From VRUE01 sp036403515 (GTDB lineage Bacteria; Actinomycetota; Thermoleophilia; Solirubrobacterales; 70-9), in the NCBI GenBank assembly GCA_036403515.1, contig DASWQV010000034.1:124001-188000 (forward strand): 64,000 nt of DNA, read 5' to 3'. The notes below the pieces were generated by a model, which was not told the DNA's origin, ran no database searches, and worked only from the letters and a program-made list of their open reading frames with translations. Position 1 is the stretch's first letter, and each line of letters begins with the position of its first letter. Made by a program: the position numbers and the translations under genes. Of this stretch, positions 61,254 through 64,000 are shown one piece after another.

Positions 61254-62348
61254 ATGAAAACAAGGATTCGCGGGTTCTTCGGCTGGCTCGACCGCGTCCC
61301 GATGCGAGTTGCGGACTTCTTCTATGTGCTCACCGCGGGCGGGGAGGAGGCGCGGCGGTCGCGCGGTCGCGAGCGTGAGGGCTTCGCTCTCTACTTCTCC
61401 TTCCTCGCGGTTGAGGTGTTCCTCGGTGGCGCCGCGCGCTGGCTGATTACCAGCGTGGCGATCGTTTGGATCGATCTGATCATCCCGCTCGGGGGTTGGA
61501 TTGCGGTGATGCCGTGGGTCGTTGCGTTGAGGCGGCCGGTCTGGTCGGTGGCAGCGCTCGCCCACGTCGGCGGGCATGGCGACGAGCGCCTCGATCCCGA
61601 CGTCGTCCACCGGCCCGACGAGGCGGAGGCACAGCAGCTCCTCGGCGCGATGGTCGACCTCTGGACCTACGACGTGAACATCTCGATGCCCGAGCGGATC
61701 CTGATCGTCGAGTGTCCGATCGCCGGGGCGATGGTGCGCCGCGACACCTTGTTCTTCACAACGGCCGCGATGCAATCCCCGGCGCTCCCGGCGTTGCTCG
61801 GCCATGAGCTCTCGCACCTCCGCTCGTCGGACCCTTGGCTCGGGGTTGCGGTCGATCGGCTGGGAAGCGGGATCGACCCCTATCCGGGGATCCAGCTCGA
61901 GTACATGCGCGGGGCGTGGAAACTCTTCGGGCTGCTCTGCCTGCCCGGGCACTGGGCGATCCGCCTGGCGCGCGGCGGAGTGGGGACCCGGATGCTGTCC
62001 AGCCGCTGGACCGCCTACAAGCTGGCGCGCGAGCTAACCGCGGATGCCTACGCCGCCTCGCTCGGCCAGGCCGGGCTGACCTGCTGGTACCTACGCTCGG
62101 TGCGACCCGAGGATGATGGTCCGTCCCGGTTGATCGACGCGCTCACCTTCCACCCTTCCGTGGCCGAGCGGATCGCCCGCCTGCAGGCGCTGCCGCGGCC
62201 GGTCCCATTCGCCGACCTCGAAGACGACGCCGCCGCAGCGGTGTTGCCACGCGAAGCAATCCGCGCCTCGGTGGCCGCCTCAGTCCCAAGCTTTTTGCAC
62301 TCCGGCTGTGACCCTTCGAGGACCTACCTCGCCGGCGCGATGCGGTAG
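61254..62348 (+). CDS. M48-family membrane zinc metallopeptidase
   Basis: ATG 61254 gives 364 aa; the upstream extension to 61161 is low-complexity. Two membrane helices (YFSFLAVEVFLGGAARWLIT and IVWIDLIIPLGGWIAVM) precede the catalytic region. It has HELSH (LLGHELSHLRSSDPW) and a downstream Glu in ARELTADAYAA, the M48 zinc ligand. This is the HtpX/Ste24-like plan with the active site at the membrane face. It may handle membrane-protein quality control. Its 3' end overlaps the convergent gene by 25 bases. Confidence 0.9.
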   Translation: MKTRIRGFFGWLDRVPMRVADFFYVLTAGGEEARRSRGREREGFALYFSFLAVEVFLGGAARWLITSVAIVWIDLIIPLGGWIAVMPWVVALRRPVWSVAALAHVGGHGDERLDPDVVHRPDEAEAQQLLGAMVDLWTYDVNISMPERILIVECPIAGAMVRRDTLFFTTAAMQSPALPALLGHELSHLRSSDPWLGVAVDRLGSGIDPYPGIQLEYMRGAWKLFGLLCLPGHWAIRLARGGVGTRMLSSRWTAYKLARELTADAYAASLGQAGLTCWYLRSVRPEDDGPSRLIDALTFHPSVAERIARLQALPRPVPFADLEDDAAAAVLPREAIRASVAASVPSFLHSGCDPSRTYLAGAMR

Positions 62349-63067
62349 GCGAAGAGCACCGACTGCGCCCCCGGCGCGCCGGTGGTGTTGGAGCGGATGG
62401 TCAGGGTGGTGTGCGGTTCTTCAGGAGTGGAAAACGAGCGTAGATCCGTGCAGCCGTTTTCACCTTCGTGGATCGTGCAGGAGACCGTTACGTCGAAACC
62501 GGCGACTACGGAGATCGTGCGGGAGGTTCCCATCCCCATGGTTTCACCGCCCCGCAAGCTTACGTTGAGATCTGCGATCTGGAAGACGCCAGGGGGAAGC
62601 AGGCCGGCGACGGTGGTGAAGACACCCGCTTTCGAGAGTCCGGTGGGAGCACCGTCCTCAGGGCCCGTTGTAAGACCGGTGATCTGTCCCGACATGACGC
62701 CGCTGCCGAAGGCGGCGGCATCGTGACCGCCCAGCAGGCTCGCTTCGGTCGCGCGGGCAGCCGTCGTTGCGCGGGAGGCGTTGTCGGCGCTTGCCGCGTG
62801 GATCGTGTCGTCGGCCTTGCTGGCGCTCGGCACCTTGCCCAAGGTCGCGACGTCGATCTTCTCACCCGTCACGGCTCCGTCGCGGAGCTTCGCACTCGTC
62901 ACCGCCGCGTCCTTGATCTTCGGGGAGGTGACGGCGTTGCGCTTGAGCTGCCTGGCTCCCACCGTGTTCTTGCCGAGCTGACTCGCCGCGAAGGCGACGC
63001 CGCCGCTCAACAGCAGGAACAGGCAAAGGGTTGAGACGACATTCGAATAAGTGAGCTTCCCGCGCAT
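62324..63067 (-). CDS. Secreted protein of unknown function (actinobacterial surface type)
   Basis: ATG 63067 follows GGGAGGG and gives 247 aa. A signal peptide (VVSTLCLFLLLSGGVAFAAS) leads into a repetitive stretch of short units (NTVGARQLKRNAV, SPKIKDAAV, SAKLRDGAV, GEKIDVATLG) typical of beta-helical or stalk segments. Next are an Ala-rich region and a C-terminal beta domain with a Cys pair (VSCTIHEGENGCTDL). Proteins with this 'LGKNTVGARQLK' opening are frequent in Thermoleophilia, which supports the taxonomic guess. Function not known. Confidence 0.75.
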   Translation of the reverse strand: MRGKLTYSNVVSTLCLFLLLSGGVAFAASQLGKNTVGARQLKRNAVTSPKIKDAAVTSAKLRDGAVTGEKIDVATLGKVPSASKADDTIHAASADNASRATTAARATEASLLGGHDAAAFGSGVMSGQITGLTTGPEDGAPTGLSKAGVFTTVAGLLPPGVFQIADLNVSLRGGETMGMGTSRTISVVAGFDVTVSCTIHEGENGCTDLRSFSTPEEPHTTLTIRSNTTGAPGAQSVLFAYRIAPAR

Positions 63068-63197
63068 CGGTGCCCTCCCTTGATCGATTGCGCACAAACG
63101 ATACGCGGGATGGACCCCCAGCTGCAGGAAGCGGTCGCAAGGCGGTGGATTTCAGGGAGAGTGCAACGATCGGGCCTCACCCGGACATATAGGGACA

Positions 63198-63776
63198 ATG
63201 CATCGGACCTCGACGATGGTCGACGCGCTGCCGCGTGATCTGCTGGAGCAACGCTTCGCGCGTCTTTACCGCGACAACGCACGCAGGATTCTGGGCTATG
63301 CGCTTCGCCGCTGCCCCGATCCCGAGGATGCAGCTGAAATCGTCGCCGAGACCTTTCTCGCTGCCTGGCGGCGGCTCCCGGAGGTGCCCCTCGGCGAGGA
63401 GGGGCGGCTCTGGCTGTACGGCACCGCGCGGCTCGTCCTTGCAAACCAGCGCCGAGGCGAGCGGCGCCGGAATCGGTTGAACGAGCACTTGCGCGCGGAG
63501 CTGAGCCGGCAGTTGCCGGTCGAGACGACAGAGGATCCGAAAGGCGCTCTGCTCGAGGCGCTAACCGCGCTCGAGGAGCCCGATCGCGAGCTCTTGATGC
63601 TCGTCGGCTGGGAGGAGCTCACGCCGGCGCAGGCTGCGAGGGTGCTCGGCGTCTCGTCCCTGGCTGCGCGCAGTCGCCTGCACCGCGCCCGACGTCGCCT
63701 GCGGGCTCGTCTCGCCGAAAAAGGGGCAGGCGATCCACGCGGGGCCGAACTGGAAGCGAAGGAGGCGTGCCGATGA
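63198..63776 (+). CDS. ECF-family RNA polymerase sigma factor
   Basis: This 192-aa protein has region 2 (FARLYRDNARRILGYALRR ... AAEIVAETFLAAWRRL) and region 4 (LEEPDRELLMLVGWEELTPA, VLGVSSLAARSRLHRARRRL), the standard two-domain ECF layout. The start could also be Met7. Its stop overlaps the next gene by ATGA, which is where its anti-sigma partner would be expected. Confidence 0.92.
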   Translation: MHRTSTMVDALPRDLLEQRFARLYRDNARRILGYALRRCPDPEDAAEIVAETFLAAWRRLPEVPLGEEGRLWLYGTARLVLANQRRGERRRNRLNEHLRAELSRQLPVETTEDPKGALLEALTALEEPDRELLMLVGWEELTPAQAARVLGVSSLAARSRLHRARRRLRARLAEKGAGDPRGAELEAKEACR

Positions 63777-64000
63777 ACGCGTACGGCTCGGACCGCGACT
63801 TGAAGGCCGCCAACCCGTTTCCTTGGCGGGCTCTTGCGGGACTGGAGCTCGGCTCGGCCGAGGCTGCGCTGGAAGAGGCGATGATCGCCGAGCCGGCAGG
63901 CACCGGCGCGGGGGAGGCGGCGGTCCTGGCCGCGCGGCCCCACGGCCGGAGGCGGAGTCGGGTCATCGTCGCGCTCGCCGGTGGTCTGGCGGCGGTCGCC
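63773..64000 (+). CDS. Probable anti-sigma or membrane partner of the ECF factor, 3' end outside window
   Basis: ATG 63773 overlaps the sigma-factor stop. The 76 visible residues are a cytoplasmic-looking N terminus (LKAAN-PFPWRALAGLELG) followed by RRRSRVIVALAGGLAAVA, the start of a membrane helix. Tight coupling and topology fit an anti-sigma factor. The rest is cut by the window. Confidence 0.6.
   Translation, partial: MNAYGSDRDLKAANPFPWRALAGLELGSAEAALEEAMIAEPAGTGAGEAAVLAARPHGRRRSRVIVALAGGLAAVA

Overview
The window is high-GC DNA (mostly G or C at third codon positions) with heavily overlapping ATGA/GTGA gene junctions. Its gene content includes RHS/NHL surface proteins, choice-of-anchor proteins, winged-helix regulators, a DUF4333 lipoprotein and short secreted proteins with the signal-peptide style common in Thermoleophilia. 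I infer an actinobacterium, most likely Thermoleophilia (Solirubrobacterales-like). No rRNA gene or CRISPR array was seen. The sequence begins inside one gene and ends inside another.

Layout. 1-5.6 kb is ordinary chromosome: a diiron R2-like protein (5' cut), an ECF sigma factor with a fused zinc-finger/membrane tail, tRNA-Leu(UAA), a ThDP enzyme and a Ppx/GppA phosphatase. At 5643 lies an initiator tRNA-fMet gene. Its 3' half (5675-5717) is repeated exactly at 28788-28830, which brackets a 23-kb integrated element. The left part of the element carries a large serine integrase whose stop codon lies inside the tRNA gene, a VapBC-type toxin-antitoxin pair co-transcribed with it, a gene-free 1.5-kb stretch with iterons and inverted repeats, a MobF relaxase-helicase, small regulators, a 2166-aa RHS/NHL protein with an unrecognised C-terminal tip, and a lipoprotein gene overlapping its end. 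A degenerate third att-like site at about 23.4 kb separates this from a right part with a DNA-modification/defence module: m5C methyltransferase, DUF262 protein, RelA/SpoT-like nucleotidyltransferase, probable restriction endonuclease and a convergent Vsr. The element looks like two elements stacked at one tRNA.

29.3-49.1 kb is a large glycan locus, nearly all one overlapping operon: a glycosidase-glycosyltransferase fusion, an ABC exporter, four copies of one glycosyltransferase-like domain, GT2 and GT4 enzymes, a methyltransferase, a sulfotransferase, an APH-type kinase and a YdjC/ChbG deacetylase. An unrecognised domain of about 115 residues occurs in three of its proteins. Together these look able to build, decorate and export a cell-surface glycan.

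49.3-64 kb holds HU, then a leftward envelope operon (ice-binding-like protein, L,D-transpeptidase, collagen-like protein, DUF4333 lipoprotein) preceded by a convincing cyclic di-GMP-I (GEMM) riboswitch. It continues with a small metalloprotease, a PHP/ATP-grasp pair, a PAS-LuxR regulator bracketed by 54-bp inverted repeats, a REC-PAS-HD-GYP cyclic di-GMP phosphodiesterase with a structured leader, a response regulator lacking its phospho-acceptor Asp, a frameshifted surface protein, an M48 protease and an ECF sigma factor. The riboswitch and the phosphodiesterase lie about 3.6 kb apart, suggesting local cyclic di-GMP control of envelope proteins.
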